Assembly: GCF_022770205.1 (NCBI RefSeq)
Contig: NZ_JALEIK010000014.1
Location: forward strand, 1-42,113
From: Helicobacter sp.
Lineage (GTDB): Bacteria; Campylobacterota; Campylobacteria; Campylobacterales; Helicobacteraceae
Length of the DNA stretch: 42,113 nucleotides
Direction of reading: 5' to 3'
Position 1 is the first letter of the stretch, and each line of letters begins with the position of its first letter. The translations under genes were made by a program, and so were the position numbers. The notes below the pieces were generated by a model. The model saw only the letters and a program-made list of their open reading frames with translations. It was not told the DNA's origin and made no database searches. Below are positions 9,225-17,035 of the stretch, one piece after another.

Positions 9225-9855
9225 CCTTATTTGATTTAGACGGAACATTAATACAAAATGATAGTGCGCAATTATGGATTCAATTTTGCGTTAAACAAGG
9301 AATCCTAGAGCATTCTTGCTTGCAACAAGCTACACTTTTTCAACAACAATACCACGCAAAAACGCTTGATATGAGTGCATACATTGCATTTTTTTGCGCA
9401 GTGTTCAAAATAAAAGTAGACAAGAGGTGGAATCTTTAAGCGACGCTTTTATCACGCAATATATCAAGCCCCATACAAAAGCCCATAGTCTTATTGCAAA
9501 GCATAAGCAAGATCGTTGCATTGTGATTTCAGCTACGGCAGATTTTTTAGTGCGCAAAATTGCTAAACATTTAGGCATTGAAGAAAGCATTGCAGTTACT
9601 TGCGTGCTCCATAATGGAATCTTTAGCGGCAAGAGTGAGGGCATTTTTAGTTTTCAAGAGGGGAAGATTTTGCGCTTAAGAGAGTATTTAAAAGAGGATT
9701 ATGATGCTTTGATGCAGGATTCCTATTTTTATACGGATTCTATTAATGATTTACCATTGTTGGAAAATGTTTCAAAGCCTGTTGTGTGTAATGGTGATGC
9801 GGAGCTTTTAAGGATTGCAAAGCAAAGAGGTTATGCCTGCGTGGATTTAGCTTAA
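9218..9855 (+). pseudogene. HAD-IB family phosphatase, frameshifted
   Basis: Translation probably starts at TTG 9218, 5 nt after AAGGAG (9207-9212), overlapping the ATPase stop. The N-terminus carries HAD motif I, LFDLDGTLIQND. The frame ends at 9439, but the downstream frame continues with motif II-like VISATADFL and motif IV-like FYTDSINDLPLLE, placing it in the SerB-like HAD-IB group. Adding one T to the T7 tract at 9389-9395 joins the halves into a protein of about 213 residues. The likely role is cytoplasmic dephosphorylation of an imported phosphorylated compound. It is the last gene of the operon, convergent with metQ. Confidence 0.86.
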
Positions 9856-9885
9856 ATCCACTGGCAATCCTTTAAGAAAGAATGA

Positions 9886-10731
9886 TTAAAAGCTAGGGAG
9901 AATTGCGCCTTTGTATTCCTCTGTAATAAATTGTTTAACTTTTTCACTTTGTAGGGCGTTAATCAACTTTTGGATATTAGGATTGTTTTCATTGCCTGCT
10001 TTTACTACAAGGATATTTGCATAAGGAGAGTCTTTGTCTTCAATGGCGATGGCATCATTGAGGGGATTTAATCCAGCTAGTAATGCAAAATTTGTGTTAA
10101 TCACAGATGCGCTTACATCATCTAAAGTGCGTGCAAGTTGTGGGGCATCTATTTCTTTAAATTTTAGTCCTTTTGGATTTTCTACAATGTCTTGCACGCT
10201 AACAAGCTCTACATCGCCTTTTAGAGCAATGAGTCCATTTTTTTCTAAGATTCTAAGTGCGCGTGCACCATTGCTAGGATCATTTGGGAGTGAGATTAAA
10301 TCGCCTTCTTGCAATTCCTCTAAGTTTTTAATGGTTTTAGAATACACACCCATTGGTTCAATATGGATTCCTCCTACGCTGACTAAATTTGTTTTGTGTT
10401 CTTGGTTAAAGGAATCTAAATAGGGCTTGTGTTGGAAGAAATTTGCATCCAGCGAGCCATCATCTAAAGACTTATTGGGAGTTACATAATCTGTAAATTC
10501 CTTGATTTCAAGCACTATACCATCTTTTTCTAAAAGCGGTTTAATTTGCTCTAAAATTATTGCGTGTGGTTCTGGAGTAGCACCTACGATGATTTTTTCT
10601 GTTTGTGCTTGACTTGCGGTGTTATCCTGTGTGGATTCCATTTTAGAATCACAACCGCTAAAGACTGCTGCTGTAAGCAACACACCTAAAGTACCTAATG
10701 TAAATTTGCTAAAAATCGTTTTTGTTAGCAT
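9886..10731 (-). CDS. metQ: Methionine-binding lipoprotein MetQ (NlpA family)
   Basis: A substrate-binding lipoprotein for methionine uptake. The signal peptide ends in a lipobox (AAVFSGC) with the acylated Cys at residue 27. The mature domain has NlpA-family blocks: VGATPEPHA, EFTDYVTPN, DANFFQHKPYLD and LPNDPSNGARAL. Length 281 is typical. Its permease and ATPase (metI, metN) lie 2 to 4.6 kb away on the same strand, separated by the oppositely oriented katA and ankyrin genes, so it must have its own promoter. It is divergent from katA across about 208 bp. Confidence 0.93.
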   Translation of the reverse strand: MLTKTIFSKFTLGTLGVLLTAAVFSGCDSKMESTQDNTASQAQTEKIIVGATPEPHAIILEQIKPLLEKDGIVLEIKEFTDYVTPNKSLDDGSLDANFFQHKPYLDSFNQEHKTNLVSVGGIHIEPMGVYSKTIKNLEELQEGDLISLPNDPSNGARALRILEKNGLIALKGDVELVSVQDIVENPKGLKFKEIDAPQLARTLDDVSASVINTNFALLAGLNPLNDAIAIEDKDSPYANILVVKAGNENNPNIQKLINALQSEKVKQFITEEYKGAILPSF

Positions 10732-10877
10732 AATTTTTCCTTTTTAAATAAAATCGTTTGCGTTTTTTAACATAGGAATCCTTAAATTCCTGTTTCATTA
10801 TGTTTCATATTTTAATGGATAAAAAATATTATTTAGTATTTTTTATTAAAAAATGAAAATGTAGGATTTATTTTTGT

Positions 10878-10883
10878 TATAAT
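10878..10883 (+). promoter_or_regulatory. Probable katA -10 promoter element
   Basis: A perfect TATAAT hexamer preceded by a T-rich stretch, as in Campylobacterota housekeeping promoters, 56 bp before the katA start. The expected start of transcription, about 10890, falls at the edge of the inverted repeat at 10892-10912. Confidence 0.6.
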
Positions 10884-10891
10884 GTTTCTTA

Positions 10892-10912
10892 AGATAATTC
10901 ACACAATTATCT
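10892..10912. promoter_or_regulatory. Perfect inverted repeat, candidate katA operator
   Basis: AGATAATT at 10892-10899 and AATTATCT at 10905-10912 are exact reverse complements separated by 5 bp. The element begins 9 bp after the katA -10 hexamer, where a repressor would block initiation. Its AT-rich palindrome is of the kind bound by Fur-family regulators. PerR is the obvious candidate because it represses katA in related bacteria, but the specific regulator is inference. Confidence 0.5.
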
Positions 10913-10939
10913 ATCAAATTTCACTATTAAGGAGAGTTA

Positions 10940-12364
10940 ATGAGGAATCTAACAAATGATTTTGGTAACATTGTTGCGGATAATCAAAATTCATTAAGCG
11001 CAGGATCTAAAGGACCGCTTTTACTACAAGATTATATTTTGCTTGAAAAACTTGCGCATCAAAATAGAGAGAGAATCCCAGAGAGAACCGTCCACGCAAA
11101 GGGAAGTGGAGCTTATGGAGAGCTTAAAATCACAGCAGATATTTCTCAATACACAAAGGCGAAAGTTTTCCAAAAAGGTGAGGTTACGCCTTTGTTCTTG
11201 CGCTTTTCAACCGTTGCAGGTGAAGCAGGGGCAGCAGATGCTGAGAGAGATGTTAGGGGTTTTGCGATTAAATTTTATACAAAAGAAGGAAATTGGGATT
11301 TAGTAGGCAATAATACGCCAACATTCTTTATCCGCGATGCGTATAAATTTCCAGATTTTATCCATACGCAAAAGCGTAATCCCCAAACGCATTTAAGAAG
11401 TAATAATGCTGCCTGGGATTTTTGGACACTTTGTCCTGAAGCCTTGCATCAAGTTACAATTCTAATGAGTGATAGAGGGATTCCAGCAACTTATCGTCAT
11501 ATGCACGGATTTGGAAGCCATACTTATAGCTTCATTAATGCTAAGAAGGAAAGATTTTGGGTGAAATTCCATTTTAAAACACAACAAGGCATTAAGAATC
11601 TTACAAATGCAGAAGCTGAAAAAATCATTGCAAAAGACAGAGAGAGCCACCAAAGAGATTTGTATGAAGCGATTAAAAAAGGGGATTTTCCAAAATGGAA
11701 AGTGCAAGTGCAAATTCTAGCAGAGAATGCAACAGATAAACTAGGCTTTAATCCTTTTGACTTAACGAAAGTTTGGCCACATAGTGTTGTGCCCCTTATA
11801 GATATTGGTGAAATGGTGTTAAATAAGAATCCGGAAAATTATTTTAATGAGGTTGAGCAGGCAGCATTTAGCCCTAGTAATATTGTTCCTGGCATTAGCT
11901 TTAGTCCTGATAAAATGCTCCAAGCTAGAGTCTTTAGCTATCCTGATGCGCATAGGTATAGAATTGGGACAAATTACCACTTGCTTCCTGTTAATCGTCC
12001 AAGAAGTGAAGTGAACACTTATAATGTTGCAGGTGCGATGAATTTTGATGTTTATAAAAATGGCGATGCGTATTATGAGCCAAATAGCTGTGCAGATAGC
12101 CCAAAAGAAAATTCCGCTTATTTAGAGCCACCATTGGCACTAGAGGGTGATGCACAAAGATATTCGCCATTAGATGAGGATTTTTACACACAGCCTAGAG
12201 CGCTCTTTAATCTTATGAATGCAGAGCAAAAACAACAGCTCTTTAGCAACATCGCTGGAAGTATGGAAGAGGTAGAGGATGCTATCATTCAAAAGGCGTT
12301 GAAGCATTTTGAAAACATTTCTCCTGATTATGCAAAAGGTGTAAAAGAGGCTTTAGGTAAGTAA
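10940..12364 (+). CDS. katA: Catalase, small-subunit haem type
   Basis: Catalase converts hydrogen peroxide to water and oxygen and protects this microaerophile from oxidative stress. The catalytic His is at residue 52 in [12 protein letters not shown], the distal Asn lies in [10 protein letters not shown], and the proximal haem-ligand Tyr is about residue 334 in [14 protein letters not shown]. The block [17 protein letters not shown] is a family signature. The length of 474 residues is normal for Helicobacter KatA. ATG 10940 follows AAGGAG. No signal peptide is seen, so the protein is cytoplasmic unless exported by a non-classical route as reported for H. pylori. Confidence 0.98.
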   Translation: MRNLTNDFGNIVADNQNSLSAGSKGPLLLQDYILLEKLAHQNRERIPERTVHAKGSGAYGELKITADISQYTKAKVFQKGEVTPLFLRFSTVAGEAGAADAERDVRGFAIKFYTKEGNWDLVGNNTPTFFIRDAYKFPDFIHTQKRNPQTHLRSNNAAWDFWTLCPEALHQVTILMSDRGIPATYRHMHGFGSHTYSFINAKKERFWVKFHFKTQQGIKNLTNAEAEKIIAKDRESHQRDLYEAIKKGDFPKWKVQVQILAENATDKLGFNPFDLTKVWPHSVVPLIDIGEMVLNKNPENYFNEVEQAAFSPSNIVPGISFSPDKMLQARVFSYPDAHRYRIGTNYHLLPVNRPRSEVNTYNVAGAMNFDVYKNGDAYYEPNSCADSPKENSAYLEPPLALEGDAQRYSPLDEDFYTQPRALFNLMNAEQKQQLFSNIAGSMEEVEDAIIQKALKHFENISPDYAKGVKEALGK

Positions 12365-12401
12365 TTTCTGCCCCTTGTGGGCGGTTATAAAAGGATAAAA
12401 A

Positions 12402-12866
12402 ATGTCTTTAACTCAAGAAGAAGAAAAAAGGTTTGAAGAATTAGGAAAGATGGCGTTTAACTTTGCTAGGAATAATCAATGTGATGATTTAGAAGTGATG
12501 ATAAAAGCGGGTTTGAATGTTAATTTAAAAACGCATAAAGGGGATAGCCTTTTAATGCTAGCTGCTTATCATAATGCTTTAGAAACCGCACAAATGCTAT
12601 TAGAAAATGGCGCAAGAGTAGATGAAAAAAATGATAGAGGGCAAACCCCTCTTGCTGGTGTATGTTTTAAAGGGTATTTGCCAATGTGCAAATTATTAGT
12701 AGAAAATGGAGCGAATATTGATGAAAATAATGGCTTAGGTATGACGCCTTATAGTTTTGCGATTATGTTTAGGAGAAAAGAGATTGCAGAATTTTTACTC
12801 CAACACTCCAAAAAAAGTTTATTTAAAAGAGGTGCATTAAAAGTGTTAAAATTATTTAACGCTTAA
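12402..12866 (+). CDS. Catalase-associated ankyrin-repeat protein
   Basis: A 154-residue protein with about three ankyrin repeats, seen as GDSLLMLAAYHNALETAQMLL, then GQTPLAGVCFKGYLPMCKLL, then GMTPYSFAIMFRRKEIAEFLL. The start is ATG 12402 after AAGGAT, 37 bp behind katA, so co-transcription is likely; a short GCCC/GGGC hairpin (12370-12382) lies between them. Ankyrin proteins next to catalase genes are known in Pseudomonas (AnkB) and in Helicobacter/Campylobacter, where they support catalase activity or export. No signal peptide is visible. The 3' end overlaps the convergent metI by 11 bp. Confidence 0.85.
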   Translation: MSLTQEEEKRFEELGKMAFNFARNNQCDDLEVMIKAGLNVNLKTHKGDSLLMLAAYHNALETAQMLLENGARVDEKNDRGQTPLAGVCFKGYLPMCKLLVENGANIDENNGLGMTPYSFAIMFRRKEIAEFLLQHSKKSLFKRGALKVLKLFNA

Positions 12867-13506
12867 GCTTCTTATAGAGAAAATCTCCAAGACTTTGGAT
12901 AATTTGCACTAAGACAATTAAAATCAAAACGGTGTATAACATAATATCAGTTTGAAAACGATAATAACCATATTTGATTGCAATATCTCCAAGCCCTCCA
13001 CCTCCTATTGCTCCTGCCATCGCGCTAAAACCTACGACTAAAATTAATGCAAGTGTGATTCCACTAATTATGCTAGGAAGGGCTTCAACAAACATAATAC
13101 GAAAAATGATTTGTAAGTTTGTTGCTCCAAAACTAAGGGCTGCTTCAATCACGCCTTTATCCACTTCTTTAAGTGCATTTTCAATAATCCGCACAATAAA
13201 GGGAGCTGCACCTATGCTTAAAGGCACAATTGCCGCTGTTGCGCCTATGCTTTTACCCACAATAATTTGTGTCAAGGGAAACAAAACCACCATTAAAATC
13301 AAAAACGGAAAAGAGCGCAAAGTGTTTGTAATGCTATCTAGTACCCTAAACACAAACGCATTAGGCGACAATCCATTGGGGGCACATAGCATTAATAGCA
13401 CACTAGGCAAAATTGCTAGGATTGTTGCAATCAGTGTTGCAAGCACGCTCATATATAAAGTATCAAAGGTTGCCTCTAAAAGTAAATGAAACATTTTGCT
13501 ATCCAT
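12856..13506 (-). CDS. metI: Methionine ABC transporter permease MetI
   Basis: A 216-residue inner-membrane permease with about five transmembrane helices. The EAA-like loop reads EAALSFGATNLQIIFRIMFVE, and the conserved GFSAMAGAIGGGGLGDIA region near the C-terminus is typical of MetI. It forms the methionine channel with MetN and receives ligand from MetQ encoded at 9886-10731. Its start overlaps the metN stop by 8 bp, indicating coupling, and its 3' end overlaps the ankyrin gene on the other strand. Confidence 0.93.
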   Translation of the reverse strand: MDSKMFHLLLEATFDTLYMSVLATLIATILAILPSVLLMLCAPNGLSPNAFVFRVLDSITNTLRSFPFLILMVVLFPLTQIIVGKSIGATAAIVPLSIGAAPFIVRIIENALKEVDKGVIEAALSFGATNLQIIFRIMFVEALPSIISGITLALILVVGFSAMAGAIGGGGLGDIAIKYGYYRFQTDIMLYTVLILIVLVQIIQSLGDFLYKKLKR

Positions 13507-14461
13507 TTATCATCTCCCAAATTGCCCCTTGTGCGTCTAAATAGTTACAAACGCTCTCTTTTGCGCTTTCTTTAATATTAATCACAAGCACGCCAAGTGC
13601 TACACCATTAAAAGATTCCAAATTCCCCCACACAATGCTAAAGTTTATCTCTAATGCCCTTGCCATTTGTGTGATGATAGGGTTTTGCGCAATGTTCTTA
13701 GGGAAGTAGATGCGGATATTTAGCCCACTTTGTGGCAAGATTTCATTTTCTCCTAAAAACTCTCTCATTTTAGGATCTGGCGATAAAAATAAATCTTCTA
13801 TCGTGCCACTTTTTAGTACCTCCCCATTTTCCATAAAAGCAGCTTCTTCACAGAGTGTTTTAACCACTTCCATTTCGTGCGTTACAAGCACGATGGTAAC
13901 GCTTAATTCTTTGTTGATGTTTTTAAGCAATTCTAAAATCGCCCCTGTAATGTTAGGATCAAGTGCGCTTGTTGCTTCGTCACTAAGGAGTAGCATAGGG
14001 TTTAAAACTAAGGCTCTTGCGATTGCCACGCGCTGCTTTTGTCCACCACTTAGTGCGTTTGGGTAGGAATTTGCCTTATCTTTTAAGCCTACAAGCTCTA
14101 AAAGATTCTTAATTTTTTGGTTGTCAATTTTAAGATTTGCGCATTGCAGGGGCAAAACAACATTTTCCCACACACTTTTGCGTTGCAATAAGGAAAAATG
14201 CTGAAAAATCATTCCAATTTTTTGACGCAAGGCTCGTAAATCTTTTACATTAAGTTTTGAAACTTCTAATCCATCAATGTTAATTGAACCACTATTTATG
14301 GATTCCAATCCATTAAAAGTTCTTAATAATGTGCTTTTGCCAGCACCACTATGCCCCACAAGCCCAAAGATAGAACCTTTTTTAATGTTTAGATTAATAT
14401 CTTTTAAAACTTCCAAATCACCAAAGCTTTTGTGGAGATTTTTTACCTTGATTAAATCCAT
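13499..14461 (-). CDS. metN: Methionine ABC transporter ATP-binding protein MetN
   Basis: A 320-residue ATPase with Walker A VGHSGAGKST, Q-loop IFQHFSLL, signature LSGGQKQRVAIA, Walker B LLLSDEATSALD and H-loop VTHEM. The C-terminal part, from about residue 245 (LNIRIYFPK onward), has the length and character of the NIL domain that senses methionine and inhibits transport. The start is ATG 14461. The gene is divergent from the small secreted-protein gene at 14526 across 64 bp. Confidence 0.95.
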   Translation of the reverse strand: MDLIKVKNLHKSFGDLEVLKDINLNIKKGSIFGLVGHSGAGKSTLLRTFNGLESINSGSINIDGLEVSKLNVKDLRALRQKIGMIFQHFSLLQRKSVWENVVLPLQCANLKIDNQKIKNLLELVGLKDKANSYPNALSGGQKQRVAIARALVLNPMLLLSDEATSALDPNITGAILELLKNINKELSVTIVLVTHEMEVVKTLCEEAAFMENGEVLKSGTIEDLFLSPDPKMREFLGENEILPQSGLNIRIYFPKNIAQNPIITQMARALEINFSIVWGNLESFNGVALGVLVINIKESAKESVCNYLDAQGAIWEMING

Positions 14462-14525
14462 TTTATTCCCAAGTTTTGATAAAATTTCGCAATTCTAGCA
14501 AAAAAAGAAATCAAAGGTAATCGCC

Positions 14526-14858
14526 GTGCGTAAAATACTATTGAAAATTTTTGGTTTATTGCTGTGTGGAGTGAGTTTAAAGGCACAGCCTTGGGTGATG
14601 TTTAGCGATAAGGATGATACTTATTTGTATGACCAAGCAAGTGGAAATGTATATATTCGCATTAAAAAGGGTGGCAAAAATTATGAAGATACCTTTGTAA
14701 AAATGGGCGTTTTAGATTCCATTAATGGTAAGAAAAAGTCTGTGACAGAACCAAAAAACACGGAATCTAAAAGCGAGTTAGAGGAGCAAAAGAAGCTTTT
14801 AAAACAGGCTCAAGAGCTACAAAGAAGCATTCAAGGCGCACTTTTAGGTGGAGAGTAG
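14526..14858 (+). CDS. Small secreted hypothetical protein
   Basis: A 110-residue protein starting at GTG 14526 with a signal peptide (LLKIFGLLLCGVSLKA, cut near AQP). The mature part starts with WVMFSDKDDTYLYDQASG, then a lysine-rich segment and a charged helical tail (LEEQKKLLKQAQELQ) that may form a short coiled coil. I do not recognise a named family. A -10-like TAAAAT near 14480 lies in the short region shared with metN. The position suggests an independent periplasmic protein rather than a methionine-uptake component. Confidence 0.7.
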   Translation: MRKILLKIFGLLLCGVSLKAQPWVMFSDKDDTYLYDQASGNVYIRIKKGGKNYEDTFVKMGVLDSINGKKKSVTEPKNTESKSELEEQKKLLKQAQELQRSIQGALLGGE

Positions 14859-14988
14859 GTTTAATAAACTTGAAAGCCTTGCGGTTAGCTTATGATAGAT
14901 ATTCTTGCTTTTTAAAATTTCACGCACAAAAGCAATAAAATGTTCGTAAAAAAATAAAGCAAGTTTTAATCTAAATGCGATTTTAGCT

Positions 14989-15603
14989 TTAAGTCTTTAA
15001 GGTGCGAAGAATATAGCTTGCACGCATTAAGGCTTGTGTGCGGTGTGAGATTGCGTTTTTTTCTTCACTGCTTAATTCTGCTAGCGTTTTGTTAAAGCCT
15101 TTGGGAATAAACATAGGGTCATAGCCAAAGCCATTTTTGCCTTTGGGTGTGCTAATCACACTTCCATACATAAAGCCGTGCGCACTAAAATCCCCTTGTG
15201 CGCTAGAGATTCCAATGCACGCACAATAATGCGCCTTTGAAGTTTTGCTAGGGAGTTTTGCAACTTCAGCGCAGAGCAAGTTTAGATTATCTGTTGCATT
15301 TCCTCCGCTATATCTTGCGCTATGGATTCCGGGTTTGCCACCAAGTGCTTCAACGCAAATCCCGCTGTCATCAGATAGCACAATATCGCTGTGGCGCAAA
15401 ACGCCCTTTAGCGCATTAAAAACTGCTTTAGATTTAATTAGCGCATTTTCCTTAAAACTCTCTCCATTTTCTACAATCTCAAAAGGCATTATAAGTCTAT
15501 CCCACGCTAGAATTTCTAAATGTAATGCTTTGCATAGGGGGCTATAAATCTCCCTAATTTCTTTAATTTTATCTGCATTGGAAGTTGCCAAAATTAAGCG
15601 CAT
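14989..15603 (-). CDS. rdgB: dITP/XTP pyrophosphatase (RdgB/HAM1 family)
   Basis: A housecleaning NTPase that converts non-canonical purine triphosphates (ITP, dITP, XTP) to monophosphates plus pyrophosphate. Family blocks are visible: ILATSNADKIKEI at the N-terminus, SFKENALIKS, VLSDDSGICVEALGGKPG with the catalytic Asp, ARYSGG, GFGYDPMF, and SHRTQAL at the end. Length 204 fits the family. The gene is divergent from the exporter gene at 15674. The 130 bp between 14858 and its 3' end contain no recognisable gene. Confidence 0.95.
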   Translation of the reverse strand: MRLILATSNADKIKEIREIYSPLCKALHLEILAWDRLIMPFEIVENGESFKENALIKSKAVFNALKGVLRHSDIVLSDDSGICVEALGGKPGIHSARYSGGNATDNLNLLCAEVAKLPSKTSKAHYCACIGISSAQGDFSAHGFMYGSVISTPKGKNGFGYDPMFIPKGFNKTLAELSSEEKNAISHRTQALMRASYILRTLKT

Positions 15604-15673
15604 ATTGCTACCTTGTATAAGTTTTTATTAGCTAGAATTGCAATTTTAGAATTTTAGCAAAAGGATTGTAAGA

Positions 15674-17035
15674 ATGGCAAAAGATTCTTTGGTCAAACAA
15701 AGTTTGCCGCTAAGTTTGATATTAGGCTCACGCTTTTTTGGACTATTTATTGTAATGCCTGTGCTTTCACTCTACACTCTATCACTTCCGGGTGTAACGC
15801 CTCTTTTAGTTGGAATCGCAGTAGGTGGATATGCCTTAACACAGGTGCTTTTTCAAATCCCCTTTGGGTTTTTAAGCGATAAATTTGGACGCAAAAGTAT
15901 GATTGCCATTGGGCTTGTCATTTTTGCGCTTGGTTCTTTAATTTGTGCTTTAAGCGAAGACATTTATATGCTAATTTTAGGACGCCTTTTGCAAGGAGCA
16001 GGTGCTGTTGGTGGCGTTGTTAGTGCGATGATTGCAGATTTAGTTAAAGAAGAGAATCGCACAAAGGCAATGGTATTTATGGGGGCAACGATTTCTTTAA
16101 GTTTTACCATAGCATTGATTTTAGGTCCGATTCTAGCGGGAAGCTTTGGTGTGCCAAGTTTGTTTTGGATAACCTGTGCTTTAGCTTGTATTGCTTTTGT
16201 TGTTCTTATTGTTACTGTGCCAAATGCACCAAAAATCACTTACAGCTTTAGAAATGCAGAGCGTAGCAGTGTTTTAAAAAATAAAAATTTGCAAATTATG
16301 AATTTGACAAATTTCTTACAAAAAGGCTTTATGACTTTAGCACTCTTAGTGATTCCAATTGCGCTTGTAAAGGGCTTTGATATGTCTAAAGGAGATTTAT
16401 GGCAGGTGTATGTTCCTGCAAGTTTGCTAGGGTTTTTTGCGATGATTCCAGCGGCGATTGTTGCAGAAAAAAAAGGTAAGTTTAAGGCGGTTATGATTGT
16501 TGGAATCTTATTTTTTGCATTAGCGTATTTGTTGATGTTAAGCCAAAGTAAAGCAGTGTTTATCTTTGGCGTGCTTGTGTTTTTCATCGGGTTTTCCATC
16601 CACGAACCCATTATGCAAAGCCTTGCAAGTCGCTATTGTAAGGCTTATCAAAAGGGAAGTGCTATGGGAATTTTTACTGCTTTTGGCTATTTAGGTTCAT
16701 TTTTTGGAGCAGTTTTAGGTGGGCATTTGTATGAATTTTTTAGCATTTTATCCCTTGTGGTTTTTGTAGTGATTGCGTGTTTTGTGTGGATTTTAATCTT
16801 TGCTTTCTTGGCAAATCCAGCAATGCAAAAAAATCTCTATCTACCCCTTGCAAATTCCACTGCAAACGCTTCTTTAGAGTCTTTAGCGCAACTTAGCGGG
16901 ATTTTAGAGTGGTATATTAATGAAAGTGAGCGTATAGCGGTGATTAAATACGATAAGCACATTATTGACAAAGATAAGATTTTAGAGTTTATTAATAAGC
17001 ATTTAAAGGACTGCTTTAAGGAGCTAGAATGCTAG
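15674..17035 (+). CDS. Major facilitator transporter, YajR-like
   Basis: A 453-residue membrane protein with twelve predicted helices and the MFS motif A GFLSDKFGRK between helices 2 and 3. A soluble tail follows the last helix: about 55 residues containing GILEWYINESERIAVIKYDK. That tail matches the YAM domain (ferredoxin-like) of E. coli YajR in size and place, and the total length is nearly the same. YajR-type proteins are proton-driven drug-efflux candidates of unproven substrate. ATG 15674 follows AAAGGATTG. The end overlaps the next gene by 7 bp. Confidence 0.85.
   Translation: MAKDSLVKQSLPLSLILGSRFFGLFIVMPVLSLYTLSLPGVTPLLVGIAVGGYALTQVLFQIPFGFLSDKFGRKSMIAIGLVIFALGSLICALSEDIYMLILGRLLQGAGAVGGVVSAMIADLVKEENRTKAMVFMGATISLSFTIALILGPILAGSFGVPSLFWITCALACIAFVVLIVTVPNAPKITYSFRNAERSSVLKNKNLQIMNLTNFLQKGFMTLALLVIPIALVKGFDMSKGDLWQVYVPASLLGFFAMIPAAIVAEKKGKFKAVMIVGILFFALAYLLMLSQSKAVFIFGVLVFFIGFSIHEPIMQSLASRYCKAYQKGSAMGIFTAFGYLGSFFGAVLGGHLYEFFSILSLVVFVVIACFVWILIFAFLANPAMQKNLYLPLANSTANASLESLAQLSGILEWYINESERIAVIKYDKHIIDKDKILEFINKHLKDCFKELEC

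Noticed and set aside
2379-9855. Random sequencing error as the sole cause of all frameshifts
   Set aside because: The breaks cluster in four genes of one operon while more than 20 kb of neighbouring genes are intact. Resequencing is still needed to exclude local error.
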